The position numbers were made by a program, and so were the translations under genes. Positions 24,429 through 33,698 of a stretch of 64,000 nt of DNA are shown piece after piece. The notes under the pieces are model-generated. The model was not told the DNA's origin. It did not search any database and was given only the letters and a program-made list of their open reading frames with translations. The stretch is from Hyunsoonleella jejuensis (lineage in GTDB: Bacteria; Bacteroidota; Bacteroidia; Flavobacteriales; Flavobacteriaceae), in the NCBI RefSeq assembly GCF_900111025.1, contig NZ_FOFN01000001.1, positions 372,001 through 436,000 of the forward strand, given 5' to 3'. Position 1 is the stretch's first letter; the number at the start of each line of letters is the position of its first letter.

Positions 24429-26498
24429 TTAACTAATCTGCAATCCATTACCCACCTTAGCATCATCAGGATTTACAAATACCAACTTACCCTCAGGTGT
24501 CTCCGTCATTAAAATCATCCCTTGGCTTTCCACGCCTCTTAAAGCTCTTGGGGCTAGATTTACCAAAACAGTAACACGTTTACCTATAACTTCTTCAGCA
24601 GTAAAACTTTCAGCAATTCCAGAAACTATGGTTCGCGTGTCAATACCAGTGTCCACTTTAAGCTTTAATAGCTTTTTGGTTTTTGGCATTTTTTCAGCTT
24701 CTAAAATAGTACCTACTCTAATATCTAATTTTGTAAAATCTTCAAAAGTTATGGTATCCTTTTGTGGCTCTACTGTTTTGTTTGCTGCTTCATTTGCTTT
24801 TTTACTAGCTTCTAATTTATCCAATTGTTTTTGGATGGTAGCGTCTTCTATTTTTGAGAATAGTAATTCGGCCTTTCCTATTTGATGGTTGGCAGGTAGT
24901 AGTACTTTTTTAGTAGATACGTCGTTCCAAGACGTCTCGACTACGCTCGACGTGACATTAAGAATCTTTTTCAGTCTTTCAGATGTAAACGGTAAAAACG
25001 GCTCACTCAATGTTGCTAAAGCTGATGCTATTTGAAGTGCCACATACATTATGGTTTTTGTACGTTCCTCGTCCTCTTTAATTACCTTCCAAGGTTCAGC
25101 ATCGGCTAAATATTTGTTTCCTAAGCGCGCCAAATTCATCAACTCTTGTCCTGCTTCTCTAAAACGGTATCGCTCAATAGAACTGGCAATCACATCTGGA
25201 TATGCTTTTACTGCCGCAAGTATTTCTTCATCAACTTTATTAAATTCTGAAGGTTGTGGAACAATACCATCGTAATATTTATTCGTTAGCACTACAACTC
25301 TATTAATAAAGTTCCCAAAAATAGCTACCAACTCATTGTTATTTCTCGCTTGAAAATCTTTCCAGGTAAAGTCGTTATCCTTAGTTTCAGGTGCATTGGC
25401 ATTCAACGCATAACGCAATACGTCTTGTTGCCCAGGAAATTCTTCCAAATATTCTGGCAACCAAACTGCCCAATTTTTTGATGTGGATAATTTATTGCCT
25501 TCTAAATTTAAAAACTCGTTTGCTGGTACATTATCTGGTAGGATGTAACTGCCTTCAGCTTTTAGCATCGCAGGGAAAATGATACAGTGAAATACAATAT
25601 TATCCTTACCAATAAAGTGCACCAATTTAGTATCTTTATCTTTCCAATACGGCTCCCAATCTTTACCTACTCTTTCGGCCCATTCTTTAGTAGACGAGAT
25701 ATAGCCAATAGGCGCATCAAACCATACATACAACACTTTACCTTCACCACCTTCGGCAGGCACGGGAATGCCCCAATCTAAATCTCGTGTTACAGCTCTA
25801 GGGCGCAGTCCATCGTCAATCCAAGATTTACATTGCCCGTATACATTGGGTTTCCAATCTTTTTTATGACCTTCTAGAATCCATTCTTTTAAAAACGCTT
25901 CGTGTTTATCTAACGGTAAAAACCAGTGTTTTGTTTGTTTTAAGGTTGGCGTATTTCCGGTAATTGCCGATTTGGGGTTAATCAAATCCGTTGCATTGTG
26001 GCTTGTCCCGCAATTTTCACACTGGTCGCCATAACTTTCTTCATTTCCACATTTTGGGCATGTTCCAATAACAAATCTATCTGCTAAAAACTGGTTGGCT
26101 TCTTCGTCGTATAATTGCTCGGTAGTTTCTTCAATAAATTCACCTTTTGCATCAAGCGTTTTAAAAAATTCTGAAGCTGTTTTATGATGAATTGGTGCTG
26201 ATGTACGCGAATAATTGTCGTATGTAATTCCAAAATCCTCAAATGATTTTTTAATAATGGCATGGTATTTATCTACAATGTCTTGAGGCGACACCCCTTC
26301 GTTTTTTGCTTTTATGGTAATAGGTACACCATGCTCATCACTTCCACCTATAAAGGCTACATCGTTGCCGGTTAATCGTAAATAGCGCGCATAAATATCT
26401 GCTGGCACGTAAACACCGGCTAAGTGTCCAATATGAATAGGGCCGTTAGTGTAAGGTAAAGCGGTAGTTATGGTGTATCGTTTTGGTTTGCTCATCAA
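24429..26498 (-). CDS. metG: Methionyl-tRNA synthetase
   Basis: 689 residues. Charges initiator and elongator tRNA-Met. Motifs: '[14 protein letters not shown]' (HIGH, about 15-28), zinc finger '[18 protein letters not shown]' (about 144-161), KMSKS as 'GNKLSTSK' (about 336), anticodon-binding helices and a C-terminal OB-fold tRNA-binding domain ('[19 protein letters not shown]', about 580-689), so it is the long, dimer-type MetRS. Around residues 514-524 ('[13 protein letters not shown]') the coding DNA contains a palindromic-repeat remnant, adding a few residues without a frame break. It is preceded by a gap to a divergent gene. Confidence 0.97.
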   Translation of the reverse strand: MMSKPKRYTITTALPYTNGPIHIGHLAGVYVPADIYARYLRLTGNDVAFIGGSDEHGVPITIKAKNEGVSPQDIVDKYHAIIKKSFEDFGITYDNYSRTSAPIHHKTASEFFKTLDAKGEFIEETTEQLYDEEANQFLADRFVIGTCPKCGNEESYGDQCENCGTSHNATDLINPKSAITGNTPTLKQTKHWFLPLDKHEAFLKEWILEGHKKDWKPNVYGQCKSWIDDGLRPRAVTRDLDWGIPVPAEGGEGKVLYVWFDAPIGYISSTKEWAERVGKDWEPYWKDKDTKLVHFIGKDNIVFHCIIFPAMLKAEGSYILPDNVPANEFLNLEGNKLSTSKNWAVWLPEYLEEFPGQQDVLRYALNANAPETKDNDFTWKDFQARNNNELVAIFGNFINRVVVLTNKYYDGIVPQPSEFNKVDEEILAAVKAYPDVIASSIERYRFREAGQELMNLARLGNKYLADAEPWKVIKEDEERTKTIMYVALQIASALATLSEPFLPFTSERLKKILNVTSSVVETSWNDVSTKKVLLPANHQIGKAELLFSKIEDATIQKQLDKLEASKKANEAANKTVEPQKDTITFEDFTKLDIRVGTILEAEKMPKTKKLLKLKVDTGIDTRTIVSGIAESFTAEEVIGKRVTVLVNLAPRALRGVESQGMILMTETPEGKLVFVNPDDAKVGNGLQIS
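24931..24957. repeat. Palindromic-repeat remnant inside metG
   Basis: 'GACGTCTCGACTACGCTCGACGTGACA' overall shape: stem arms GACGT...ACGTC around TCGACTACGCTCGA. The typical family ends (TCGA core, GTGACA tail) are kept. It translates in frame as part of MetG (about residue 514-523). Confidence 0.7.
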
Positions 26499-26636
26499 AT
26501 ATGTCTTTACTTAAATAATCGCAAAAGTAAGTATTAAGTTTGTTTTTAATTAATTCTTCTATCGTAAAAAAACTATACCTACGGAAGCAACCTTTTCTGT
26601 TTTTTGTAATCTTTAAAATATACTAACAAGGCTTTA

Positions 26637-27263
26637 ATGAATACTTTTTCAACCTATCTATTTACCTTCTTTTGCTTTTTTAAGTGTTTCTCGCAACAGC
26701 AAACAGATTCTACTAAACAAGATGTTAACCCAATTTCATACATTGAAGGTATGTTTGGGTATGCAGGTGGGAGCTCACACGGGGTAACACTTGGTGCTCA
26801 AATTAATTTTCAAAAAGACAAAAGTCTTTATACTTTTCGTTATCACAATCAAACAAGAGTAAACTACGATACCGCAGTTATTGGTTTTGTCGCAATTCCA
26901 TACTTCTATTCAGATCTTAAAATTGATGAATATGCTTTTCTTTTTGGTAGACGTTTTATAGACAAAAACAAATCTTATAGTTTTTCTTTAGGGCTTTCTT
27001 CAAATTCACAAAGCCTCAAATCAACACTTAATGATGAAATCAATTGGACAACAAGCAATTACATTGGTGTTCCTTTTGAATTAAATATAAAATGGTTTAA
27101 ACGAAAGAAAAAAAGATTTAGAGCTTATTATGGGCTAATTCCCATTGGTAAGGAAACTTCATTTGGTAGAAGCTTTGGTTTCAAGCTGTATGGTAATATT
27201 GGATCAATAAGTTATATTGGATTAGGAATTACCTTTGGTTATGGCTGGCATAAAATATATTGA
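26637..27263 (+). CDS. Exported protein of unknown family, probably outer-membrane beta-barrel
   Basis: 208 residues with a signal peptide (to about residue 20, 'FKCFSQ'). The rest is alternating hydrophobic/polar strands rich in Gly, Tyr and Phe ('YFYSDLKIDEYAFLFGRRF', 'KSYSFSLGLSSNSQ', 'YGNIGSISYIGLGITFGYGW') with an aromatic C-terminus, like a small outer-membrane barrel. No family was recognised. ATG at 26637 chosen because it gives the signal peptide. It is a single gene, divergent from metG. Confidence 0.62.
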   Translation: MNTFSTYLFTFFCFFKCFSQQQTDSTKQDVNPISYIEGMFGYAGGSSHGVTLGAQINFQKDKSLYTFRYHNQTRVNYDTAVIGFVAIPYFYSDLKIDEYAFLFGRRFIDKNKSYSFSLGLSSNSQSLKSTLNDEINWTTSNYIGVPFELNIKWFKRKKKRFRAYYGLIPIGKETSFGRSFGFKLYGNIGSISYIGLGITFGYGWHKIY

Positions 27264-27321
27264 TTTTATATTTTCCAAAATAGACAGGTTTATCCTTTTT
27301 AAAAAAATGTAAATTTACATC

Positions 27322-28341
27322 ATGAGGAAACCCCTTTTCACATTAGTTATATGCTGTACCTTTTTTTTCTTCGGAATTGAAACTGGCATAGCACAAGAAG
27401 AATCTACTGAAAAACTTAATAATACGTTGAAACAACCACTATATTTACAAAAAGGAGATACTGTTGCCATTGTGGCACCAGCCGGTATTTTGAAGAACAG
27501 AGAAGGCGAAATAAACAAAGCTAAAGCGCTTTTAAAAAATTGGGGGTTGCAGGTCGTTGTTGGAAACAATATTTTTAATCAAGGGCAACATTTTGCTGGT
27601 ACAGATGACGAACGTTGCGAAGATTTTCAAAAGGCTTTGGATAACCCTAACGTAAAAGCCATTTGGTGCGCTAGAGGTGGTTATGGCAGTGTAAGAATTC
27701 TTGATAAATTAGATTGGACTACCTTTAAAAAACAACCTAAATGGATTATTGGTTACTCTGATATAACTGCCATTCATAATGAAGTGCATAATTTAGGTTT
27801 TCAGTCCATCCATGCCATGATGTGTACAAGTTTGCAGGATGATGCAGAAACTATCACAGAAACCATTTCAACATTTAAAGATGCCATTTTCGGTAAGCAG
27901 TTAAGTTACACTTTAGAAGGTTCTAGATACAACAAACCTGGATCAGCTTCCGCGCCATTGGTAGGCGGTAATTTAACTATCATGCACACCATGCTGGGTT
28001 CTAGAACAAGTATTGATCCTTCTGGAAAAATTCTGTTTATCGAAGAAATAGGTGAATATAAATATCATATAGACCGCATGTTACACAGCTTAAAACGTGC
28101 TGGATATTTTGATGATTGTAAAGGCGTGATTATCGGCAATATGACAAAAATAAAACGTAACACTACGCCTTGGGGCTCATCAATTCAACAACTAATTTTA
28201 GATGTATTGGCAGACTACAATTTTCCTATCGCTTTTAATATGAAAGCTGGTCATGAAAAAGACAACCGCGCACTGATTTTAGGTGAAATTGTTGATTTAC
28301 AGGTGAAAAAAGAACAATCTACCCTTAAATTCACTCCTTAA
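27322..28341 (+). CDS. LD-carboxypeptidase (peptidase S66) with signal peptide
   Basis: 339 residues. Catalytic Ser in 'WIIGYSDITAIH' (about residue 145), Glu in 'LFIEEIGEYKYHIDRMLHSLKRAG' (about 235) and His in 'MKAGHEKDNRAL' (about 313) form the Ser-Glu-His triad of LdcA/MccF proteins, which trim the D-Ala from L,D-linked muropeptide tetrapeptides during cell-wall recycling. Unusually for the E. coli cytoplasmic enzyme, it carries an N-terminal signal peptide (to about residue 25, 'GIAQ'), so it is probably periplasmic here. Single gene. Confidence 0.9.
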   Translation: MRKPLFTLVICCTFFFFGIETGIAQEESTEKLNNTLKQPLYLQKGDTVAIVAPAGILKNREGEINKAKALLKNWGLQVVVGNNIFNQGQHFAGTDDERCEDFQKALDNPNVKAIWCARGGYGSVRILDKLDWTTFKKQPKWIIGYSDITAIHNEVHNLGFQSIHAMMCTSLQDDAETITETISTFKDAIFGKQLSYTLEGSRYNKPGSASAPLVGGNLTIMHTMLGSRTSIDPSGKILFIEEIGEYKYHIDRMLHSLKRAGYFDDCKGVIIGNMTKIKRNTTPWGSSIQQLILDVLADYNFPIAFNMKAGHEKDNRALILGEIVDLQVKKEQSTLKFTP

Positions 28342-28499
28342 GCTATTAAAACGCATTGTTTTTTATCGAATAAAAACGCATTTCGTGGAGATCTAGGTGT
28401 TTTTATCGTTTATAACTATACCGTCAGCCATTAATTTTAAGAATTCTTGATTTGTGCTGTAACTTGCAAGAAATTATTAACTATTTAAATAGTCCCAAT

Positions 28500-28730
28500 A
28501 TGAAAAAAATATTACTCGCAAGCGCAATGATTTTATTATCTTTTAGCATGAATGCTGAAGACATTATTATTTCTGATTTAAATCTTTACAACCCAGATGT
28601 AAGAAAATGCTTACTTGAAGCTTCTGCACAAGATGGTTGGGAATTAAAATCTGTTTACATGAACTCTAGTGACGAACTAGTAATGGTTTTTGATAAAGGA
28701 AATACTACTAAAATTTATAAAAGTAAATAA
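28500..28730 (+). CDS. Small exported protein of unknown function (76 aa)
   Basis: From the ATG at 28500 this is a 76-residue protein with a clean signal peptide (MKKILLASAMILLSFSMNA). The upstream in-frame start at 28452 adds 16 unrelated residues before it. The mature part is about 55 residues ('VRKCLLEASAQDGWELKSVYM', 'LVMVFDKGNTT'), probably periplasmic or secreted, with one Cys. No family recognised. A terminator follows 25 bp after the stop. Confidence 0.68.
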   Translation: MKKILLASAMILLSFSMNAEDIIISDLNLYNPDVRKCLLEASAQDGWELKSVYMNSSDELVMVFDKGNTTKIYKSK

Positions 28731-28754
28731 CTATTATCAACAAAATTCCCTCAT

Positions 28755-28790
28755 AACCAACTATTCAACTCTCGTTTAGTTGGTTTTTTT
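28755..28790 (+). terminator. Rho-independent terminator
   Basis: AACCAACTA, 13-base loop, TAGTTGGTT then T-run: 9-bp perfect stem directly after the small exported gene. Confidence 0.88.
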
Positions 28791-29090
28791 ATGCCCTATA
28801 CCGAGTTAGATAATAGACTTAGTACTAAAACATATGTTATTTCATTTTTATTTTTGACAATTTTCTAAAATTATGTATTCCCCACTAACAAATTAGTTGG
28901 CTCCCAAACTTTGGGTTTTCATAATAATCAATAAATCGTTTTTTCTCGACTTCAAAATTTTGGTATCAGTAAATACATTCCAAAAGGCAGTCATTTAAAG
29001 CAAGAGATAAATTACTCAACATAACGACCATTCATATGGTTTGCGTTAATATCCATTTGATTTCAACAAACATAAACACTTCATGATTAT
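28791..29090. other. Gap without a recognised gene
   Basis: About 300 bp of AT-rich DNA. I found no ORF with a credible start, no tRNA and no terminator besides the one at its left edge. Its right end holds the -7 box at 29091. Confidence 0.5.
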
Positions 29091-29098
29091 TAACTTTG
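29091..29098 (+). promoter_or_regulatory. -7 promoter box of the 58-residue membrane protein
   Basis: TAACTTTG matches TAnnTTTG. It overlaps the in-frame TTG at 29096, so that TTG is promoter, not start; translation begins at the ATG at 29120. Confidence 0.65.
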
Positions 29099-29119
29099 AC
29101 CGTACAAAAACAACTAATT

Positions 29120-29296
29120 ATGGAGAAAGAAAAAGGAAATTTTGAATTTGTAAAAGACAGTGACGATAAAAAAAGAAATTATATCTTCCAGAAAGATGGT
29201 ATCACCAAAACAGGTACTATAATTGTGGTTACCTCTTTAATAGTGCTTATTATTGCAGTAATAATGTCTGGTGTTTTAGTAGATTTCACCTCCTAA
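29120..29296 (+). CDS. Small single-pass membrane protein (58 aa)
   Basis: From ATG 29120: a charged cytoplasmic N-terminus ('[21 protein letters not shown]') and one transmembrane helix ('[24 protein letters not shown]', about residues 31-54), ending 'DFTS'. No signal-peptide cleavage site is apparent. A clear -7 box lies 21 bp upstream, supporting expression. It overlaps the end of the convergent DnaJ-domain gene by 4 bp. Function unknown. Confidence 0.7.
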   Translation: MEKEKGNFEFVKDSDDKKRNYIFQKDGITKTGTIIVVTSLIVLIIAVIMSGVLVDFTS

Positions 29297-30069
29297 AAGC
29301 GCAATTCTTTCTGTAATTGCTCGTAAGCTTCCTGTACTTGCCTAAACTTCTCTTCTGCCCCTTCTTGATGCTCTTTACCTAAATGAATAACACGATCTGG
29401 ATGGTACTTTTTTGCCATCTTTCGGTACGCTTTTTTAATTTCAACTACAGAAGCATTTTTATCTATTTCTAAAATTTTGTAGGCATTATCTTTACTGCTG
29501 TAAAACATTGCCTTTATGCTTTCATAATCTTTTGAACTAATCCCTAAATACCCAGTAATTGTGTAGATTTGACGTTCTTCATCTTGGGTAACTGTGCCAT
29601 CTGCTTTTGCAATGCCAAATAAAAAATGAATAAGTTGCAAACGTGATGGATGATCCATCATTTGTCGTATTTGTAAACACACAGGGCGAACAGAAATATT
29701 TTGTCTGCTTATGCCCTTAAATAGCTTAAAAGCATGATTTGCCCGTTCTTTACCATACATGTTTACAAACTGCTGGCGTACAAAATCCAGTTCACGTTGG
29801 TCTTGTTTTCCATCGGCTTTTATAACTATAGAAGCTAGTATTAACAAGCTTACCTCAAAATCGCCAGACTGTGTTTGCGCGCGTTGTTTAGTTCGTGTGC
29901 TATAGGTTGTTCTTCTACCCCTAGTAGATGTACGCTCTCCAATAAGTGGATTATCACCTCCATTTGCCATAGCATCAATTACACTGCCAATGGCTAGCCC
30001 AATTATAGCCCCAATTGGCCCTCCGAAAGACCAACCTAATGCACCACCTATCCATTTTGAAAAACTCAT
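29293..30069 (-). CDS. TerB-DnaJ (DjlA-like) co-chaperone
   Basis: 258 residues: a Gly-rich hydrophobic N-terminus ('[24 protein letters not shown]'), a TerB-like helical domain (about 65-180, '[13 protein letters not shown]', '[14 protein letters not shown]'), and a C-terminal J domain (about 195-258) with the HPD motif in '[12 protein letters not shown]'. The architecture matches DjlA, a membrane-anchored DnaK co-chaperone. J-domain length is complete. It shares a 4-bp overlap with the convergent small gene at 29296. Confidence 0.88.
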   Translation of the reverse strand: MSFSKWIGGALGWSFGGPIGAIIGLAIGSVIDAMANGGDNPLIGERTSTRGRRTTYSTRTKQRAQTQSGDFEVSLLILASIVIKADGKQDQRELDFVRQQFVNMYGKERANHAFKLFKGISRQNISVRPVCLQIRQMMDHPSRLQLIHFLFGIAKADGTVTQDEERQIYTITGYLGISSKDYESIKAMFYSSKDNAYKILEIDKNASVVEIKKAYRKMAKKYHPDRVIHLGKEHQEGAEEKFRQVQEAYEQLQKELRF

Positions 30070-30145
30070 GTAAGAAATAGATTTTAATTATGACCAAATA
30101 TAATATTTGTTAGTTGATTGATTCACAATTTTGTTACACAATTGG

Positions 30146-30153
30146 TATCTTTG
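30146..30153 (+). promoter_or_regulatory. -7 promoter box of the bacilliredoxin gene
   Basis: TATCTTTG, an exact TAnnTTTG match, 36 bp before the ATG at 30190. Confidence 0.62.
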
Positions 30154-30189
30154 CAACTCAAAAATTGTTAATACTTAAAATTTAAAAAT

Positions 30190-30600
30190 ATGTATCCAGC
30201 AGAATTAGTAAAACCAATGCGCGAGGATTTAACCAATGTTGGTTTTGAAGAATTACAAACTGCCGAAGCTGTTGATGCTGCATTATCAAAAGAAGGCACC
30301 ACACTTGTTGTGGTTAATTCGGTTTGTGGATGTGCTGCAGCCAATGCAAGACCAGGGGCTAGAATGAGTTTACAAAATGCAAAACGACCAGATAATATTG
30401 CTACCGTTTTTGCAGGAGTGGACAAAGAAGCTGTTGAAAGAGCAAGGGAATACATGATTCCATTTCCACCTAGTTCGCCAAGTATGGCTTTATTTAAAGA
30501 TGGCGAATTGGTGCATATGCTAGAACGCCACCATATTGAAGGAAGGCCTGCAGAATTAATTGCAGAAAATTTAATGGATGCGTATAACGAGCACTGTTAA
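30190..30600 (+). CDS. Bacilliredoxin (BrxA/BrxB, YphP/YqiW family)
   Basis: 136 residues, full length. The redox motif is Cys-Gly-Cys in 'VVNSVCGCAAANARPG' (about 50-65), followed by 'FPPSSPSMALFKDGELVHMLERHHIEGR', the family signature. Bacilliredoxins remove bacillithiol from protein thiols in Firmicutes; Bacteroidota homologues exist, and whether this organism makes bacillithiol cannot be judged here. Cytoplasmic. A terminator follows at 30663, so it is a single gene. Confidence 0.92.
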   Translation: MYPAELVKPMREDLTNVGFEELQTAEAVDAALSKEGTTLVVVNSVCGCAAANARPGARMSLQNAKRPDNIATVFAGVDKEAVERAREYMIPFPPSSPSMALFKDGELVHMLERHHIEGRPAELIAENLMDAYNEHC

Positions 30601-30662
30601 GTAGCTACCATTCCTTATCCTCTGTTCAATGGAAAAGGAAACTAGGAGGTAAAATAAAAATC

Positions 30663-30689
30663 AAACCACGACATTCTCGTGGTTTTTTT
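30663..30689 (+). terminator. Rho-independent terminator
   Basis: AAACCACGA, loop CATTC, TCGTGGTTT then T-run; 9-bp perfect stem after the bacilliredoxin gene. Confidence 0.9.
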
Positions 30690-30711
30690 ATGCCTTTACC
30701 TCATATTACAT

Positions 30712-30719
30712 TAATTTTG
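30712..30719 (+). promoter_or_regulatory. -7 promoter box of the plsC-desaturase operon
   Basis: TAATTTTG matches TAnnTTTG; the ATG at 30724 follows after 4 bp, so the transcript is practically leaderless. Confidence 0.55.
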
Positions 30720-30723
30720 ATGC

Positions 30724-31461
30724 ATGGAAAAATTGCTTTCATATCCAATATCGTTTATTTATTATGTGTTTTTCGGGTTAACATTAGTTGTTTTTCATCC
30801 TATCCAATGGATTTGTTTTAATCTTTTTGGCTATAAGGCACATAAATTAAGTGTGGATGCACTCCAATTCTGTCTTATGCGATGTGCAAATATTTTGGGT
30901 ACACGATTTACGTTTAATAATCCGCATAGCATTCCAACAGATAGGCCTCTTATTATTGTTGCAAACCATCAAAGTTTATACGATATCTCACCAATTATGT
31001 GGTTTATGCGAAAACATCATACTAAATTTATAAGTAAAATTGAATTGGGTAAAGGCATCCCTAGTGTATCTTATAATTTACGTCATGGAGGATCTGTACT
31101 AATCGATAGAAAAAACCCAAGACAATCGCTTCCTGCAATTATGAAGTTTGGAGAATACATTGAAAACACTAAACGAGCCGCAGTAATTTTTCCCGAAGGA
31201 ACACGTAGTAAAGATGGCACCCCAAAACCTTTTCAAACAAAAGGTTTAGAGATTATGTTTAAAAAAGTACCATCAGCTTTAATAGTGCCTATTTCTATAA
31301 ATAACTCATGGAAAATGCAACGTTATGGGCAATTTCCTATGGGTTTGGGCACTCATATTAAATTTACAGTACATAAGCCTCTAGAATTAGCTACCTTTGA
31401 TGATAAACAAGTCTTAATTAAAACAGTAGAACAAACTGTTAAGACTCATATTCACCCTTAA
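30724..31461 (+). CDS. plsC: 1-acyl-sn-glycerol-3-phosphate acyltransferase
   Basis: 245 residues. Converts lysophosphatidic acid to phosphatidic acid at the inner membrane. The HX4D motif is 'VANHQSLYDISP' (about 78-89) and the second motif 'FPEGTRSKDGTPKP' (about 155-168); an N-terminal hydrophobic helix anchors it. The next gene, 10 bp downstream, is an acyl-ACP desaturase, which fits membrane-lipid synthesis. A second PlsC-type gene lies at 39069-39803. Confidence 0.9.
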   Translation: MEKLLSYPISFIYYVFFGLTLVVFHPIQWICFNLFGYKAHKLSVDALQFCLMRCANILGTRFTFNNPHSIPTDRPLIIVANHQSLYDISPIMWFMRKHHTKFISKIELGKGIPSVSYNLRHGGSVLIDRKNPRQSLPAIMKFGEYIENTKRAAVIFPEGTRSKDGTPKPFQTKGLEIMFKKVPSALIVPISINNSWKMQRYGQFPMGLGTHIKFTVHKPLELATFDDKQVLIKTVEQTVKTHIHP

Positions 31462-31471
31462 AAATTACAGT

Positions 31472-32467
31472 ATGTCGTTGAAAAATGTAAGATTGGAAGT
31501 TATGCAGTTTTTAGAAAAAGACGTCGCATCTTTAATGGATAAATATTTAATGCCTATAGAAAAAATTTGGCAGCCAACCGATTTTTTACCAAATTCAGAA
31601 AAAGACTCCTTTTTTGAAGAAATTGAGGAAATACGTGAGCTGGCAAAAGAGTTACCTTACGATTTTTGGGTAGTTTTAGTTGGCGATATGATTACTGAAG
31701 AAGCGTTACCCACCTATGAATCGTGGTTAATGGACGTAGAGGGTGTAGACCAAGTAGGCGAAGGCGGTAATAGCTGGAGTAAATGGGTAAAACATTGGAC
31801 TGCCGAAGAAAATCGTCATGGTGATGTTTTGAATAAATATTTGTATTTATCAGGACGTGTAAACATGAAAGAAATTGAAAAAACTACACAGTATTTAATC
31901 GCTGATGGTTTTGATATTGGTACCGATAGAGATCCATATAAAAACTTTGTATACACCAGTTTTCAGGAGTTGGCGACTTATATTTCGCATAATCGTGTGG
32001 CAAAAATTGCAAAAAAAACGGGCAATAAACGATTAGCAAAAATGTGCCAGATTATCTCTGGAGATGAAATGCGTCACCACAATGCATATTCTGAGTTTGT
32101 GGAGCGTATTTTTAAGGTAGATCCTAGCCAAATGATGATGGCATTTCATTATATGATGAAACAAAAAATTACCATGCCAGCCCATTTTTTAAGAGAATCT
32201 GGAGGCCAAATAAGTACCGCTTTTGAAGAATTTTCTAATACTGCCCAACGCATAGGTGTTTACACCTCGACAGATTATGTAGATATTTTACAAAAGTTGA
32301 TTGAGCGTTGGCAAATTGACAAAATTACTGATCTTACAGAAGAAGCTGAAAAAGCTAGAGATTACTTAATGAAATTACCTGCGAGAATGTACCGTTTAGC
32401 AGAACGCATGAAGGTTCCTCAAAATTCTTATGAATTTAAGTGGGTAACCCCGGCTATTGCAAAATAA
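31472..32467 (+). CDS. Acyl-ACP desaturase (soluble di-iron)
   Basis: 331 residues of the plant-type stearoyl-ACP desaturase family. Di-iron ligands: 'WTAEENRHGDVL' (EENRHG, about 109-120) and 'ISGDEMRHHNAY' (DEMRHH, about 190-201), with a further Glu in 'ITEEALPTYES'. It introduces a cis double bond into saturated acyl-ACP using O2 and ferredoxin. It is directly behind plsC, so unsaturated chains could go straight into phospholipid. The 3' end overlaps the region upstream of the HD gene. Confidence 0.92.
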   Translation: MSLKNVRLEVMQFLEKDVASLMDKYLMPIEKIWQPTDFLPNSEKDSFFEEIEEIRELAKELPYDFWVVLVGDMITEEALPTYESWLMDVEGVDQVGEGGNSWSKWVKHWTAEENRHGDVLNKYLYLSGRVNMKEIEKTTQYLIADGFDIGTDRDPYKNFVYTSFQELATYISHNRVAKIAKKTGNKRLAKMCQIISGDEMRHHNAYSEFVERIFKVDPSQMMMAFHYMMKQKITMPAHFLRESGGQISTAFEEFSNTAQRIGVYTSTDYVDILQKLIERWQIDKITDLTEEAEKARDYLMKLPARMYRLAERMKVPQNSYEFKWVTPAIAK

Positions 32468-32472
32468 CAGTA

Positions 32473-33132
32473 ATGACCTTAGAAGAAGAAATCATAAAGA
32501 AAACCATTGTCTTCGTTAAAAAAACACTTGAAAATGCAGAAGGTGGGCACGATTGGTTTCATATAGAACGTGTTTATAAAAACAGCTTATTAATTGCAAA
32601 AACCGAGCCTGTTAATCTCTTTATTGTCGCATTAGGAAGTTTACTTCATGATATTGCCGATAGCAAGTTTCATAATGGTGATGAAACTGTTGGCCCAAGA
32701 GTAGCCAGAGCGTTTTTATTTAAAATGAATGTAGACTCTACTGTTATTGAGCATGTGATAGCCATTATTGAAAATATTTCCTTTAAATCGAGTCTTAGTA
32801 ATGCAACATCCTTCCAATCTAAAGAACTAAATGTTATTCAAGATGCTGACAGGCTAGATGCTATTGGCGCTATTGGTATTGCACGCACGTTTAATTTTGG
32901 TGGTTTTAAAAATAGAGCTATCTATGATCCTGAGATACGGCCTAATTTAAATATGACTAAGGCCGAATATAAAACCTCAACCGCTCCAACAATAAATCAC
33001 TTTTATGAAAAACTACTGCTTTTAAAGGATAAAATGAATACTGCAACCGGTAAAAAACTTGCAGAACAACGCCATACTTTTATGGAATTGTATTTAAAGC
33101 AGTTTTATAAAGAGTGGAATGGTAAAATTTAA
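32473..33132 (+). CDS. HD-domain phosphohydrolase
   Basis: 219 residues from the ATG at 32473; an upstream in-frame start would overlap the desaturase. The HD motifs are 'GGHDWFHIERVYKN' (His, about 25-38), 'LGSLLHDIADSKFH' (His-Asp, about 55-69) and 'DADRLDAIGAIGIAR' (Asp, about 120-134), the YpgQ/YedJ type of HD enzyme. Some of these hydrolyse nucleoside phosphates; the substrate is not known here. It probably belongs to the plsC-desaturase transcript. Confidence 0.87.
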   Translation: MTLEEEIIKKTIVFVKKTLENAEGGHDWFHIERVYKNSLLIAKTEPVNLFIVALGSLLHDIADSKFHNGDETVGPRVARAFLFKMNVDSTVIEHVIAIIENISFKSSLSNATSFQSKELNVIQDADRLDAIGAIGIARTFNFGGFKNRAIYDPEIRPNLNMTKAEYKTSTAPTINHFYEKLLLLKDKMNTATGKKLAEQRHTFMELYLKQFYKEWNGKI

Positions 33133-33316
33133 TACCAATCTTTTGAGGTAAATTCCATTTTATTTCTCATAACAACCTATATATCCTCTCATTAATTCTT
33201 GCATATTACCCAAAAATATTTACTCATTTAAGCTTCAATGACAATTTAGCATAGAAACTCAACAGAAATAATGTTTTCATAAGTGCCATTCTAAAGTAAT
33301 TTTAAATGCTTATAGA

Positions 33317-33463
33317 ATGAAAAAGATGAATGAGATCTCAATTCATAAGAAAGACTGCTGTAAAATAACGCAGAACATTTTGTATGCTATTACTTTTCTA
33401 GTAGCGTCACCATTGATAATAATATTTTATCTCATATCAAAAAAGCTGAAAACTATAAATTAA
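33317..33463 (+). CDS. Possible small membrane protein (48 aa)
   Basis: ATG 33317 to TAA 33463 encodes 'MKKMNEISIHKKDCCKITQN', then a hydrophobic helix ('LYAITFLVASPLIIIFYL', about 22-39) and a basic C-terminus (SKKLKTIN). It is the only credible ORF in a 380-bp gap. The A-rich stretch before the ATG and the Cys pair just before the membrane segment make a real protein plausible. No homologue is recalled with certainty. Confidence 0.45.
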   Translation: MKKMNEISIHKKDCCKITQNILYAITFLVASPLIIIFYLISKKLKTIN

Positions 33464-33514
33464 AAAAAACTCCAAAATATTGCAGACGTTTTTTCACTTC
33501 AACTTAGAAGAATT

Positions 33515-33688
33515 TTAATTTTCTTTGGCCACCTGTAGCGCTGTTATTTTATATTCTAATACAGCAAGTTCTTCGCCTTTTTCTATAATTTCTTCTACAC
33601 CAAGAGTATCATTACCGTTTACAAAATCAATAATCACTTTTTGTTGGGACAAATAATATTCTAAAGCTTCATCAATTTTATTATCCAT
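33515..33688 (-). CDS. Small acidic protein (57 aa) co-transcribed with the AraC gene
   Basis: From ATG 33688, 57 residues: 'MDNKIDEALEYYLSQQKVII' and 'GVEEIIEKGEELAVLEYK', acidic and probably helical, without signal or membrane segment. It starts 10 bp after the stop of the AraC-family gene on the same strand, so it probably shares that transcript. No family recognised. Confidence 0.6.
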   Translation of the reverse strand: MDNKIDEALEYYLSQQKVIIDFVNGNDTLGVEEIIEKGEELAVLEYKITALQVAKEN

Positions 33689-33698
33689 AATAAAAGTA

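Noticed and set aside
28355-28420. Repeated AAACGCATT...TTTTTATCG segments after the LD-carboxypeptidase gene
   Set aside because: Two imperfect copies with a 7-bp AT-only hairpin; too weak and too AT-rich to separate from chance, and not a convincing terminator.
28452-28499. Upstream start for the 76-residue exported protein
   Set aside because: It would put 16 non-signal residues before a perfect signal peptide at 28500.
29096-29119. TTG start for the small membrane protein
   Set aside because: It lies within the TAACTTTG promoter box.
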